The translations under genes and the position numbers were made by a program. Below the pieces are notes generated by a model. That model had not been told where the DNA came from. It saw only the letters and a program-made list of their open reading frames with translations, and did no database searches. From Helicobacter pylori NQ4053 (lineage in GTDB: Bacteria; Campylobacterota; Campylobacteria; Campylobacterales; Helicobacteraceae), in assembly GCF_000274605.1 (NCBI RefSeq), contig NZ_AKNV01000005.1, positions 1-64,000 of the forward strand: a stretch of DNA of 64,000 bases, given 5' to 3'. Positions 1 through 9,091 of this stretch are shown piece by piece (position 1 is the first letter of the stretch; the number at the start of each line of letters is the position of its first letter).

Positions 1-97
1 TTAAATTTATTACATTTATATGTAGATAATTTAGATTTATTTAATATATATAATATAAAAATTATAAAATAATTAAACTACACTAAAAGAAAACAAA

Positions 98-1074
98 ATG
101 ACACAACATTTCTTGCTATCATCAAGAGCTAAACAACTTTCACTTCTACAAATAGCAAAGATGAGCGATAGTGAGGCGTTAAAAACATTTGCTGATATTA
201 GGTGGCATAGCAATGGTGGAAATCCTATCTGCCCACACTGTGGTAATGCAGGTAAAATTTATCTCATCACTACAAGAAACGAATATAAATGCAATGAGTA
301 CCATAAGAGATTTAGCGTAACAAGAGGAACGCTTTTTCACTCTCATAAACTACCACTTCAAATTCTGCTTTGTGCTATCGTGTTATTTGTAAATGCAGTT
401 AAGGGTATTTCGGCATTACAACTAAGCCATGATTTGGATATTCAGTATAAGAGTGCATTTGTATTATTGCATAAACTTCGTGAGAGCTTAATTAATTATC
501 AAAGCGATGAGCCATTTAATGAAGTGTGCGAGATAGATGGTGTATATGTAGGCAACTACATAAGACCAAAGAATAATATAAATGATAGAATAGACAGACG
601 AAAGACATTTAAGCCTAATAAGAGAGTGGTCATCTCACTTCGTCAAAGAGATGAGATAGGTAGTAGTGCCAATAAGAGTAGGACTTTCGTATTAAAGAGC
701 GAAAATGCTTTTGACATAAACAACATAGTTCGTAAGTATATCTTGCGTGGTAGTGAAGTGCATACCGATGAAAATGTATGGTATAGTGATTTGTCAGATC
801 ACTATACTCACAAGGTGGTAAATCACGCTATTGAATATATGGGAAGTAGTGGCGAGAATAACAATCAGGCAGAGAACTACAATGCCATAAACTAAGCACG
901 CTATATTTATTAAACTATGCAAATGAGATAAGTTATAGAGAGAACACTAGACGACTTAATAATGGAGCTATCTTTAAAGATATTTTAGGTAAATGCCTTA
1001 ATAAACCTATCTCAAATGAATTTTGTGGATACTAGCAAGGCAATTATAGAGTAAGCGAAAAGCCTGGTGCTTAA
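98..1074 (+). pseudogene. IS1595/ISXO2-family transposase, decayed
   Basis: The first reading frame (98-895) has a zinc-ribbon N-terminus (CPHC at residues 45-48, then KCNEY with Tyr68 where a second Cys is expected), a helical linker, and the DDE-type core of ISXO2-like transposases: EIDGVYVG near residue 147, VHTDENVWY near 225, and a His/Asn/Glu region (NHAIEYMG, NNQAEN) near 242-261. It stops at 895, but the rest of the family C-terminus continues in another frame from about 889 (KLSTLYLLNYANEI, SYRENTRRLNNGAIFKD, NEFCGY), reads through a TAG at about 1033-1035 where Trp is expected, and ends at TAA 1072-1074. A deletion of roughly 13-16 codons with frameshift, a nonsense codon and loss of a zinc ligand make it inactive. 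Its AT-rich, AGA-rich codons differ from the flanking chromosome. No terminal inverted repeat was found, and the left end may lie outside the window. Confidence 0.85.
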
Positions 1075-1080
1075 ATAATC

Positions 1081-1476
1081 TTATAAGTTATAGAAGTCTT
1101 GTTTTATTATGTTTCTTTGTTTTAGTTTGCTTATTGCATAGTAGATATTTTGTCTAAATTTGGCTATAAAATGGTTATCTGCGGTAGAATTTGCGAATAG
1201 ATAATCAACTTATCTCATCTATGGTGCTAGGCTTGTTTTTAAGACACTCTAAGATTTTTTTGATTAGCTCACCACACCTAAAATACGAAACAGCTCTAAC
1301 GCTTTTACTTTTGATTTCATTTAGTTTAAAATTTGGCTCGAATATATTAGTATTGTTTTACCTATTGTTTCAAGATCGTTTATAAGCGTTTTTATTAGCT
1401 CTTTTTGGTGCGTGATTTGCCCTTGGAGCTCTGAATGCTTGGCTGTAAGGGCTGAAATAATGTGAGATTGTAGCAT
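1081..1476 (-). pseudogene. IS-associated passenger protein, twice frameshifted
   Basis: On the minus strand an ATG at 1476 opens MLQSHIISALTAKHSELQGQ, a charged probable coiled coil, up to about GKTIL. There an extra AT dinucleotide (CTAATATATTCGAG) shifts the frame. Sense continues as IFEPNFKLNEIKSKSVRAVS, YFRCGELIKKILECLKNKP and STIDEIS, then a further one-base shift, then NHFIAKFRQNIYYAISKLKQ and a stop at 1081-1083. Joined, this makes a protein of about 130 residues with an N-terminal coiled coil and a C-terminal winged-helix-like part. From memory, similar small proteins of unknown function sit beside ISXO2-type transposases in other Proteobacteria. It converges on the transposase, 6 bases away, so both probably belonged to one mobile unit. 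Function unknown. Confidence 0.7.
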
Positions 1477-1666
1477 TTTTTATTTCTTTTGATTTTTTTT
1501 TAAAATTTAAAAGGAATTTTAGCGGTAAAAGTAATTAAAATCTAGGTGCGTTTGCTACATAATATCAAAAGAGCTAAAACAAGCGGTGATCTCTTAAAAT
1601 TTAGCGTATTTAATGAGAATAGAGCTAATTATTATTAAAATAACTTATTATTTGCTATATATTTAC

Positions 1667-1708
1667 TATAATAGTTTAACTTTCAAAAAGAGAAATTTAA
1701 CTTAAGGA
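1667..1708 (+). promoter_or_regulatory. Promoter -10 and Shine-Dalgarno of the 5'-nuclease gene
   Basis: TATAAT lies at 1667-1672 and AAGGA at 1704-1708. A start six bases after the AAGGA would be the ATT at 1715, in frame with and upstream of the ATG at 1745. The rest of 1477-1744 is AT-rich with no recognisable gene and no clear IS end. Confidence 0.5.
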
Positions 1709-1744
1709 TTAACCATTAGACAAGCGTTTAACAAAACAAGATTC

Positions 1745-2581
1745 ATGCATTCAAGAACTCTTTTACTGGACATTGATTGCGTTATCCCTAATATTGTTAG
1801 GCGTTTGCTCTCTAATAAAACGCTCCCTAAAAGATTCGCCGCTTATAGCTTGCAAGAAGTGGGCATAATCTTTCTTACCACTCAAATTTTATCTATCATG
1901 CGCAAGACCCGTTGCTCTAAAACGCTTTTTTTTATCACTAGGGGCAGAGAGAGTTTCCGCTACCAGCTGTGCGATCATTACAAACAAAAACGCCACCAAT
2001 TTGATGAAGATTTTAAAGCCCTTCTAAGAACCCTAAAAATCGCCATCGTGGAAAAATACCCCCTAAAAAAAGGGGCTAAAATCCAGGGCGAACATTGTTT
2101 TGAATATGAAGCCGATGATATTATCTCTTTTTACAAAAAGAAAGACCCCAACAATTATGTGATAGCCAGCATGGATAAGGATATTTTGTATTCCAATAGA
2201 GGTTCTCATTTCAATCTCAAAACCAACGCTTTTTTTAATGTGAGTCAAAAAGAGGCTCATTTTTTTGCTTATTACCAGTGCGTTGTGGGGGATAAGGGGG
2301 ATAATATCAAAGGGGTTAAAGGGATTGGCGGCTTCAACTATAAAGATTTTTTAAACGAAGACGCTAAAGAGCATGAATTGTGGGAGCAGATCATTCAAGC
2401 GTTCAAAATTAAAGAAGATTTGAGCGACAGCGAAGCTAAAGAAAAGGCTCTATTAAACATGCGTTTAGTCAATATGCACCAGATGACCCGCCATGGCGTG
2501 ATCAAACTATGGGAGCCTGAGTTTAAAAAAGCTTTTTTCCCTAAAAAAACACAAAAACCTGATTTCAAAAGAATTTCTTAA
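1745..2581 (+). CDS. 5'-3' exonuclease / FEN-like PIN-domain protein
   Basis: This 278-residue protein resembles the 5'-nuclease domain of DNA polymerase I and flap endonucleases (HP1022-like). Visible family features are the N-terminal acidic LLLDIDCVIPN, an EADDII motif near residue 122, SMDKDILY near 143, and the helix-hairpin-helix-like GDKGDNIKGVKGIGG near 183, which would hold metal ions and bind DNA. The family cleaves 5' flaps or single strands in replication and repair. The ATG at 1745 has no ribosome-binding site, whereas an in-frame ATT at 1715 sits six bases after AAGGA and would add ten residues (IRQAFNKTRF). The true start may therefore be 1715. It lies directly downstream of the decayed IS. 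Confidence 0.8.
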   Translation: MHSRTLLLDIDCVIPNIVRRLLSNKTLPKRFAAYSLQEVGIIFLTTQILSIMRKTRCSKTLFFITRGRESFRYQLCDHYKQKRHQFDEDFKALLRTLKIAIVEKYPLKKGAKIQGEHCFEYEADDIISFYKKKDPNNYVIASMDKDILYSNRGSHFNLKTNAFFNVSQKEAHFFAYYQCVVGDKGDNIKGVKGIGGFNYKDFLNEDAKEHELWEQIIQAFKIKEDLSDSEAKEKALLNMRLVNMHQMTRHGVIKLWEPEFKKAFFPKKTQKPDFKRIS

Positions 2582-2585
2582 AACA

Positions 2586-2704
2586 TTTTTAAAACAAAAA
2601 CTTCTTTTAATGTTGATTTTTTAAAAAAGAAATTATCGCTTGCTTTTGGCAGGCTTTCTCTGCTATTGATTACAAAAATGATATTTTTTTAAAACAAAAA
2701 CTTC
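2586..2704. repeat. 19-bp direct repeat flanking about 80 bp
   Basis: TTTTTAAAACAAAAACTTC occurs at 2586-2604 and again at 2686-2704, exactly 100 bases apart. The second copy overlaps the 3' end of the outer membrane protein gene (complement encodes KFLF-stop). The first sits just after the 5'-nuclease stop codon. The segment between carries a divergent copy of the 51-bp intergenic repeat. Confidence 0.7.
2631..2684 (+). repeat. Divergent copy of the TTATCGCTTG...TTGTAAAAAATGC repeat
   Basis: AATTATCGCTTG, then a GCAG/CTGC stem, then TATTGATTACAAAAATG. The outer blocks resemble the better preserved copies at 20851 and 22196; the middle differs but keeps a short inverted repeat. Confidence 0.4.
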
Positions 2705-3939
2705 CCAAAAAAGACAAAAGAGCTATCTCCAAGGCTTTTTCTCGTGGCTTTAGAATTGTAAGCATACACATACCCCCCACCCATATCAAAAGACAAACTC
2801 CTATAAGTCCAAACCCTAAAGCTGCTCATCAAAGAATATTCTTGGTAATCCCCAAAAGCCACCATCGCGTCTAAACGCACCCTTTTAGTCTTAAGCCCTA
2901 AAAAAACATAGCCTGAAATGCTGGAGTTTGCAAAATAAATCGCTGGCACGCCGGGCGCGTTGATCCCACGGCCATAGAATTTAGTCCTGTCATTAAAAGT
3001 CCATAGATAGCCCTTATTGTTCCTTGCCGGAACGATATAAAAACCCGTTCCAAAATTAAAAATTTTGTATTTAAAAGTTTGATCGATCAAAAACAAGCCG
3101 GCATTTTTAGCGTTGGTAGCACTATCAGTGTTGCCGTATTGATACATGCCATGCACTAGAGTGCGCGAAGTGAAACCCTTAGCTAAAGAAGCGTCATACT
3201 CCAACTTACCCCCCACTTGCACTAAAACATTTTGGGTGGGCAAAGGCAAGCGGGTGTCCGTTAAAATAAAAGGAACCACTTTAAGATTTTCATGCCTGTA
3301 TTCTGCGCCCAAAACAAACACTTCCCCCCCCACATACAAGCGTTTAGACACAGGATCATAAGACGCTAGAGCGTTTAGAGAAGTAGCGATCCGATTGCCT
3401 TGCTCTTTATTGATCTGATGCCCGTTATAAAGCATGCTATCCATAAAAATCCCAAAATAACGCATGGAATTTTGCTTAAAAGCCACAGAGATCCCTTGAA
3501 TATTGCCCCCTATCCAATCAAAATCCACAAAATCGGTATTAAAACGCCCTAAAGCGATTTTAAAACGCTGGTTAGTGTATTGAAGATACGCATCAGAAAC
3601 ATCGCCAGCGCTCAAATAAGGTTTAACATTGTTAGGGTTACCAAAAAAATTCCCTAGACTGATGTAAAGGTTAGCCAAACGCTGTTTGTTATAAATATTC
3701 CAAGCTCCAATCGCTCCAATACCAAAAGACCACCCATTGCTATAAGAAAAATCCACCCCAAGATGCGCTAAAGCCCCCACATAGCTGTGAGGGTTTTTTT
3801 GCGCCCCTTGATTATACAATAGCCCCAGATAGCCAAAAGGTTTGACTGCGATTTCTAAAGCTTTCAAAGACAGACCATTTAAAAAAAAGATCCCTAACGC
3901 TAAATAATAATATCTTTTCTTATTTTTCTTATACTGCAT
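2689..3939 (-). CDS. Hof-like outer membrane beta-barrel protein
   Basis: This 416-residue protein has a basic N-terminus and hydrophobic signal sequence (about residues 1-28, ending near SLKALE), then alternating aromatic/polar strands typical of Helicobacter barrels, and ends in FFGKFLF, a C-terminal Phe signature for outer membrane assembly. Parts such as YLQYTNQRFKIALGRFN and GAEYRHENLKVVPF resemble the Helicobacter Hof/porin-like family that includes HofB further along this window. It is shorter than HofB (479 residues). It is transcribed alone, toward the 5'-nuclease gene. Substrate unknown; I do not recall an intact counterpart at this place in strain 26695, so it may be a strain-variable locus. 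Confidence 0.65.
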   Translation of the reverse strand: MQYKKNKKRYYYLALGIFFLNGLSLKALEIAVKPFGYLGLLYNQGAQKNPHSYVGALAHLGVDFSYSNGWSFGIGAIGAWNIYNKQRLANLYISLGNFFGNPNNVKPYLSAGDVSDAYLQYTNQRFKIALGRFNTDFVDFDWIGGNIQGISVAFKQNSMRYFGIFMDSMLYNGHQINKEQGNRIATSLNALASYDPVSKRLYVGGEVFVLGAEYRHENLKVVPFILTDTRLPLPTQNVLVQVGGKLEYDASLAKGFTSRTLVHGMYQYGNTDSATNAKNAGLFLIDQTFKYKIFNFGTGFYIVPARNNKGYLWTFNDRTKFYGRGINAPGVPAIYFANSSISGYVFLGLKTKRVRLDAMVAFGDYQEYSLMSSFRVWTYRSLSFDMGGGYVYAYNSKATRKSLGDSSFVFFGKFLF

Positions 3940-4043
3940 TAAAAACTCATCGTGGATTTAAACTCAATATTTTAGTTAAAATTCCTTTTAATTGCGCTGA
4001 AACGGGTTTAAAATCTCAATTACCACTAAACATTATCAATAAA

Positions 4044-4064
4044 CTTGATTGACTAACACTAAAG
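4044..4064 (+). promoter_or_regulatory. HAIR-like HspR operator upstream of cbpA
   Basis: CTTGATT-N7-ACTAAAG matches the HspR inverted repeat CTTGAGT-N7-ACTCAAG at 12 of 14 positions. It lies about 43 bases before cbpA and next to a weak -10 (TATGATAGTAT, about 4069). HspR is known to repress the cbpA-hspR operon in H. pylori. Confidence 0.65.
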
Positions 4065-4106
4065 ATTTATGATAGTATTCTAATAAAACTATTTTAAAGG
4101 TGATCC

Positions 4107-4982
4107 ATGAGTAAGAGTTTATATCAAACTTTAAACGTGAGCGAAAACGCCAGCCAAGATGAAATCAAAAAATCCTACCGCCGTTTAGCCAGGCAATACC
4201 ACCCGGATTTGAATAAAACCAAAGAAGCCGAAGAAAAATTCAAAGAAATCAACGCCGCTTATGAAATTTTGAGCGATGAAGAAAAACGCCGCCAATACGA
4301 TCAGTTTGGCGACAACATGTTTGGGGGGCAGAATTTCAGCGATTTTGCCAGAAGCCGTGGTCCTAGTGAAGATTTAGACGATATTTTAAGCTCTATTTTT
4401 GGGAGAGGAGGCTTTTCGCAAAGATTTTCTCAAAATTCGCAAGGCTTTTCTGGCTTTAATTTTTCTAATTTTTCTAATTTCGCCCCTGAAAATTTAGACA
4501 TGACCGCCACTTTAAATGTCTCTGTTTTAGACACCCTTTTAGGCAATAAAAAACAAGTGAGCATCAATAATGAGACTTTTAGCCTTAAAATCCCTATTGG
4601 CGTAGAAGAGGGCGAAAAGATTAGGGTTCGCAACAAGGGGAAAACGGGGCGAACGGGCAGGGGCGATTTGCTCTTACAGATCCATATTGAAGAAGATGAA
4701 ATTTACAGGCGCGAGAAAGATGATATTATCCAAATCTTTGATTTACCCTTAAAAACGGCTCTTTTTGGAGGGAAAATTGAAATCGCTACTTGGCATAAAA
4801 CCTTAACCCTAACCATTCCCCCCAACACCAAAGCGATGCAAAAATTCCGCATTAAAGAAAAAGGGATTAAAAACAGAAAAACTTCGCATGTGGGGGATTT
4901 GTATTTGCAAGCTCGTTTGATTTTGCCTAAAACTGAAACGCTTTCTAATGAGTTAAAAGCGTTATTAGAAAAAGAATTGTAA
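4107..4982 (+). CDS. cbpA: DnaJ-like co-chaperone CbpA
   Basis: The 291-residue protein starts with a J domain (about residues 4-68) containing the HPD motif in [10 protein letters not shown], followed by a Gly/Phe-rich linker ([19 protein letters not shown], about 95-128) and two C-terminal peptide-binding domains. There is no DnaJ-type cysteine-rich zinc domain, which marks it as CbpA rather than DnaJ. It would stimulate DnaK. It is the first gene of a three-gene operon with hspR (9 bases later) and a RarA-like ATPase. The start follows AAAGGTGATCC. A HAIR-like operator lies upstream. Confidence 0.92.
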   Translation: MSKSLYQTLNVSENASQDEIKKSYRRLARQYHPDLNKTKEAEEKFKEINAAYEILSDEEKRRQYDQFGDNMFGGQNFSDFARSRGPSEDLDDILSSIFGRGGFSQRFSQNSQGFSGFNFSNFSNFAPENLDMTATLNVSVLDTLLGNKKQVSINNETFSLKIPIGVEEGEKIRVRNKGKTGRTGRGDLLLQIHIEEDEIYRREKDDIIQIFDLPLKTALFGGKIEIATWHKTLTLTIPPNTKAMQKFRIKEKGIKNRKTSHVGDLYLQARLILPKTETLSNELKALLEKEL

Positions 4983-4991
4983 GGAGGAATC

Positions 4992-5363
4992 GTGTGCGAT
5001 TATGATGAACCGCTTTATTTGATCAGCGTCGTGGCTAAAATCTTAGGCGTGCACCCTCAAACCTTGCGCCAATACGAAAAAGAGGGTTTGATAGAGCCTA
5101 GCAGGACTGATGGGAAAATGCGCTTGTATTCCCAACGAGACATGGACAAAATCAAAACGATTTTACGCCTTACAAGGGATATGGGGGTTAATCTTGCGGG
5201 CGTGGATATTATCTTGCGTTTAAAAGAAAAACTTGATGAATTAGACAATCTCAATAAAGAATTGCAAGACGCTCTGCAAAAACACTCTAAAAACACCAAA
5301 ACCCCAACGAAAAATCTAAACACCCCTACGAATTTTTACGAATTGATTTTATTTAAAAAATGA
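4992..5363 (+). CDS. hspR: Heat-shock repressor HspR (MerR type)
   Basis: A 123-residue MerR-family DNA-binding protein. The helix-turn-helix and wing (about residues 10-60) include LGVHPQTLRQYEKEGLIEPS and RLYSQRDMDKIKTILRL, followed by a coiled-coil dimerisation helix (about 75-100) and a Lys/Thr/Asn-rich tail. The start is GTG, four bases after AAGGAGGAA. Established role in H. pylori: represses its own operon and other chaperone operons (groESL, hrcA-grpE-dnaK), acting with HrcA on some. Its stop overlaps the start of the next gene (ATGA), suggesting translational coupling. Confidence 0.92.
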   Translation: MCDYDEPLYLISVVAKILGVHPQTLRQYEKEGLIEPSRTDGKMRLYSQRDMDKIKTILRLTRDMGVNLAGVDIILRLKEKLDELDNLNKELQDALQKHSKNTKTPTKNLNTPTNFYELILFKK

Positions 5364-6535
5364 GCCTGACTGCGCTTTTAAACCCAAAAAGCCTAGAAGA
5401 TTTTTTAGGCCAAGAGCATTTAATAGGGAAAGACGCCCCCTTATTTAAAGCCCTACAATCCAAACACTTCCCCCACGCTTTTTTCTATGGCCCTCCTGGC
5501 GTGGGTAAAACAAGCCTGGCTCAAATCATCGCTCGCTCCCTAGAGCGCCCCATTCTTTTATTCAATGCGACGGATTTCAAATTAGAGGATTTACGCCTTA
5601 AGCTTAAAAATTACCAAAACACCCTTTTAAAGCCCGTTGTTTTTATTGATGAAACCCACAGATTGAATAAAACCCAACAGGAATTTTTACTCCCCATTAT
5701 GGAAAAAAATCACGCTTTAATTTTAGGAGCTAGCACGCAAGATCCTAATTACAGCCTAAGCCATGCGATCCGCTCAAGAAGTTTTATTTTTGAATTAACC
5801 CCCCTAAAAAAGAGCGATTTAGACAAGCTTTGTGCTAAAGCTTTAGTATTGTTAAAAAAACAAATAGAGCCTAGCGCTAAAACCTATCTTTTAAACAACA
5901 GCGCTGGCGATGCTAGAGCGTTATTAAACCTTTTAGATTTGAGCGCTAAAATAGAAGATCCTATCACTTTAAAAACGCTGCAATCCTTACGGCCCCATAG
6001 CCTAAATGACGGATCTTATAGCGATGATACGCATTATAATCTTACTAGCGCGTTAATCAAGTCTTTAAGAGGGAGCGATGAAAACGCTTCCATCTATTAT
6101 CTGGCGCGCTTGATTGCTGGCGGGGAAAACCCGGAATTTATCGCCAGAAGGCTGGTGATTTTTGCGAGCGAAGATATTGGTAACGCTAACCCAAACGCCC
6201 TTAATTTAGCCACTTCTTGCTTGTTTTCAGTCAAACAAATCGGCTACCCTGAAGCGCGCATCATTTTAAGCCAATGCGTGATTTATCTGGCTTGTTCGCC
6301 CAAGTCTAACACGGCTTATAGAGCGATCAATCAGGCTTTGGATTGCGTTCAAAAAGGCTCACTCTACCCTATTCCTAAACACCTGCTACCTAACGCTAAA
6401 GATTACCTTTACCCGCATGATTATAACGGCTATGTCAAACAAGATTATTTGGAAAAACCCCTAGATTTGGTTTCTTCTCAAGGCATAGGGTTTGAAAAAA
6501 CCCTTTTAGAATGGCTTGATAAGATAAGAAATTGA
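5360..6535 (+). CDS. rarA: RarA/MgsA-like AAA+ ATPase
   Basis: The 391-residue protein has a Walker A motif GPPGVGKTS near residue 44, Walker B FIDETHR near 95, sensor ASTQDP, and an arginine-finger region AIRSRSFIFEL. The C-terminal half (AGGENPEFIARRLVIFASED, GYPEARIILSQCVIYLA) is typical of the RarA/WRNIP1/MgsA tetramerisation domain. The family acts at stalled replication forks and interacts with SSB; the 26695 homologue was annotated only as a helicase. It overlaps hspR by four bases, so it is probably induced with the chaperone operon. Confidence 0.85.
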   Translation: MSLTALLNPKSLEDFLGQEHLIGKDAPLFKALQSKHFPHAFFYGPPGVGKTSLAQIIARSLERPILLFNATDFKLEDLRLKLKNYQNTLLKPVVFIDETHRLNKTQQEFLLPIMEKNHALILGASTQDPNYSLSHAIRSRSFIFELTPLKKSDLDKLCAKALVLLKKQIEPSAKTYLLNNSAGDARALLNLLDLSAKIEDPITLKTLQSLRPHSLNDGSYSDDTHYNLTSALIKSLRGSDENASIYYLARLIAGGENPEFIARRLVIFASEDIGNANPNALNLATSCLFSVKQIGYPEARIILSQCVIYLACSPKSNTAYRAINQALDCVQKGSLYPIPKHLLPNAKDYLYPHDYNGYVKQDYLEKPLDLVSSQGIGFEKTLLEWLDKIRN

Positions 6536-6631
6536 TCTTATAAGTTACATTAAAATGCGACAATGGTAATAAAAAATCAATATTTTTTGATTAAATTAAA
6601 ATAATAATGAGTTTTATCTATGTTTCATCGC

Positions 6632-6650
6632 ATTATTATTGTATAATAAT
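6632..6650 (+). promoter_or_regulatory. Fur-box-like inverted repeat over the fur promoter
   Basis: ATTATTAT-TGT-ATAATAAT is a perfect 8-bp inverted repeat. A -10 box TATAAT at 6642-6647 is embedded in it, and another AATAATAATGA lies at 6599-6609. H. pylori Fur is known to autoregulate through AT-rich operators of the TAATAAT/ATTATTA type; here operator and -10 coincide. Confidence 0.65.
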
Positions 6651-6694
6651 ATTCTAGTTATAAAAATCATTTTACGGATAAGGGAAATATCAGC

Positions 6695-7147
6695 ATGAAA
6701 AGATTAGAAACTTTGGAATCCATTTTAGAGCGCTTGAGAATGTCTATCAAAAAAAACGGACTCAAAAATTCAAAACAAAGAGAAGAAGTGGTGAGCGTTT
6801 TGTATCGCAGCGGCACACACTTAAGCCCTGAAGAAATCACGCATTCTATCCGCCAAAAGGACAAAAACACCAGCATTTCTTCAGTCTATCGCATTTTGAA
6901 TTTCTTAGAAAAAGAAAATTTTATCTGTGTTTTAGAGACTTCAAAAAGCGGCCGGCGTTATGAAATTGCGGCTAAAGAACACCATGATCACATCATTTGT
7001 TTGCATTGCGGCAAGATCATTGAATTTGCAGACCCTGAAATTGAAAACCGCCAGAATGAAGTCGTTAAAAAATACCAAGCCAAGTTGATTAGCCATGACA
7101 TGAAAATGTTTGTGTGGTGCAAAGAATGCCAAGAGAGCGATGATTAA
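6695..7147 (+). CDS. fur: Ferric uptake regulator Fur
   Basis: A 150-residue Fur-family regulator. The N-terminal winged helix (about residues 15-85) includes LKNSKQREEVVSVLY and SISSVYRILNFLEKE. The dimerisation/metal domain has EHHDHIICLHCGKIIEF with a first CxxC, HDMKMF, and a second CxxC in WCKEC for structural zinc. It controls iron uptake, storage and acid adaptation, and in H. pylori acts in both metal-bound and apo forms. SD: AAGGG about 14 bases before the ATG. The promoter region carries a perfect AT-rich inverted repeat. Confidence 0.95.
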   Translation: MKRLETLESILERLRMSIKKNGLKNSKQREEVVSVLYRSGTHLSPEEITHSIRQKDKNTSISSVYRILNFLEKENFICVLETSKSGRRYEIAAKEHHDHIICLHCGKIIEFADPEIENRQNEVVKKYQAKLISHDMKMFVWCKECQESDD

Positions 7148-7165
7148 AAATTTAAAGAAGCTAGC

Positions 7166-8214
<1,049 letters not shown>

Positions 8215-8224
8215 TTAAAATGGT

Positions 8225-9088
8225 TTAATTTTTCAGTTGCTCTAAGCGTTCCTTTTTAGTGCCAATATCTGTGATCTGAATGCCAAAATTCCCATCCACG
8301 ATCACCACTTCGCCCTTAGCGATCACCTTGTCATCTACAAGAATTTCTAAAGGGTCATTCACCAATTGATCCAACTCTACCACGCTCCCTATATCCATAG
8401 AGACCACATCTTTTAAAATCATCTTTTTTTGCCCGATACGCACTTTAACGTTCAATTTCACGTCTAAAAGCATGCTGATATTGCGGATCTCTATGTTTTC
8501 TAAAGACGCGTCATGGGTTTTAGCTTCTTCAGTAGCGCTCTTTGTCGTTTCTTCTTTTTCTTCTTTATGCGTTTTTTCAAATTGGCACTCAAAAGCCGCC
8601 GTAGTCAATAAAATGATTTGGCTTTCTTTGATGGCTTCCATTTTAAAAGAAAATACCATCGCTTTAGCGTAATCTTCTTTTTTAGGAAGCTCTTTAGCGA
8701 TTTCAGCGTTCGTGGTAGTAAAATTGAGTTTGGGGAGCAATTCTTGAGACTTCAAGCTCGTAGCGATCGCACCAAAAATATTAGAAGCCATTTCTTTAAA
8801 AGCGTCTAAATCGTCATTATCCATTTCTTCCTTACTCGCCCCCTCACCTCCTAACATCAAATCGCTTAAAGCGGTAACTAAATCTACCGGAGCCAGTAAT
8901 TCAATAGAGCTCTCTTCTTTTTCAATCGCACTAATCTTAACCCTTGCATAAGGCGCACTGATCAAACTCTCCCAAGTTTCTTCACTACTAGAAACTTCTT
9001 TTTCTAATCCCACGCTTGGAGCCTTACCCACTAACCCTTCTAAAGTAGAGACAACCTCTTGAATAAAAATCTTAATAAAGTCTTGCAT
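8225..9088 (-). CDS. fliY: Flagellar switch protein FliY/FliN
   Basis: 287 residues. The C-terminal SpoA/FliN domain (about 200-285) has MLLDVKLNVKVRIGQKKM, VVSMDIGSVVELDQLVN, ILVDDKVIAKGEVVIVDGN and FGIQITDI. The N-terminal part, about 190 residues, is acidic and replaces the CheC-like half found in Bacillus FliY. It belongs to the C-ring that sets rotation direction with FliM and FliG. It follows fliM with a gap of only three bases in the aroQ-to-fliY operon. Confidence 0.92.
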   Translation of the reverse strand: MQDFIKIFIQEVVSTLEGLVGKAPSVGLEKEVSSSEETWESLISAPYARVKISAIEKEESSIELLAPVDLVTALSDLMLGGEGASKEEMDNDDLDAFKEMASNIFGAIATSLKSQELLPKLNFTTTNAEIAKELPKKEDYAKAMVFSFKMEAIKESQIILLTTAAFECQFEKTHKEEKEETTKSATEEAKTHDASLENIEIRNISMLLDVKLNVKVRIGQKKMILKDVVSMDIGSVVELDQLVNDPLEILVDDKVIAKGEVVIVDGNFGIQITDIGTKKERLEQLKN

Positions 9089-9091
9089 TTC

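Noticed and set aside
1191..1385. 64-residue plus-strand ORF
   Set aside because: It is the antisense of the frameshifted passenger gene on the minus strand; no SD and unlikely composition.
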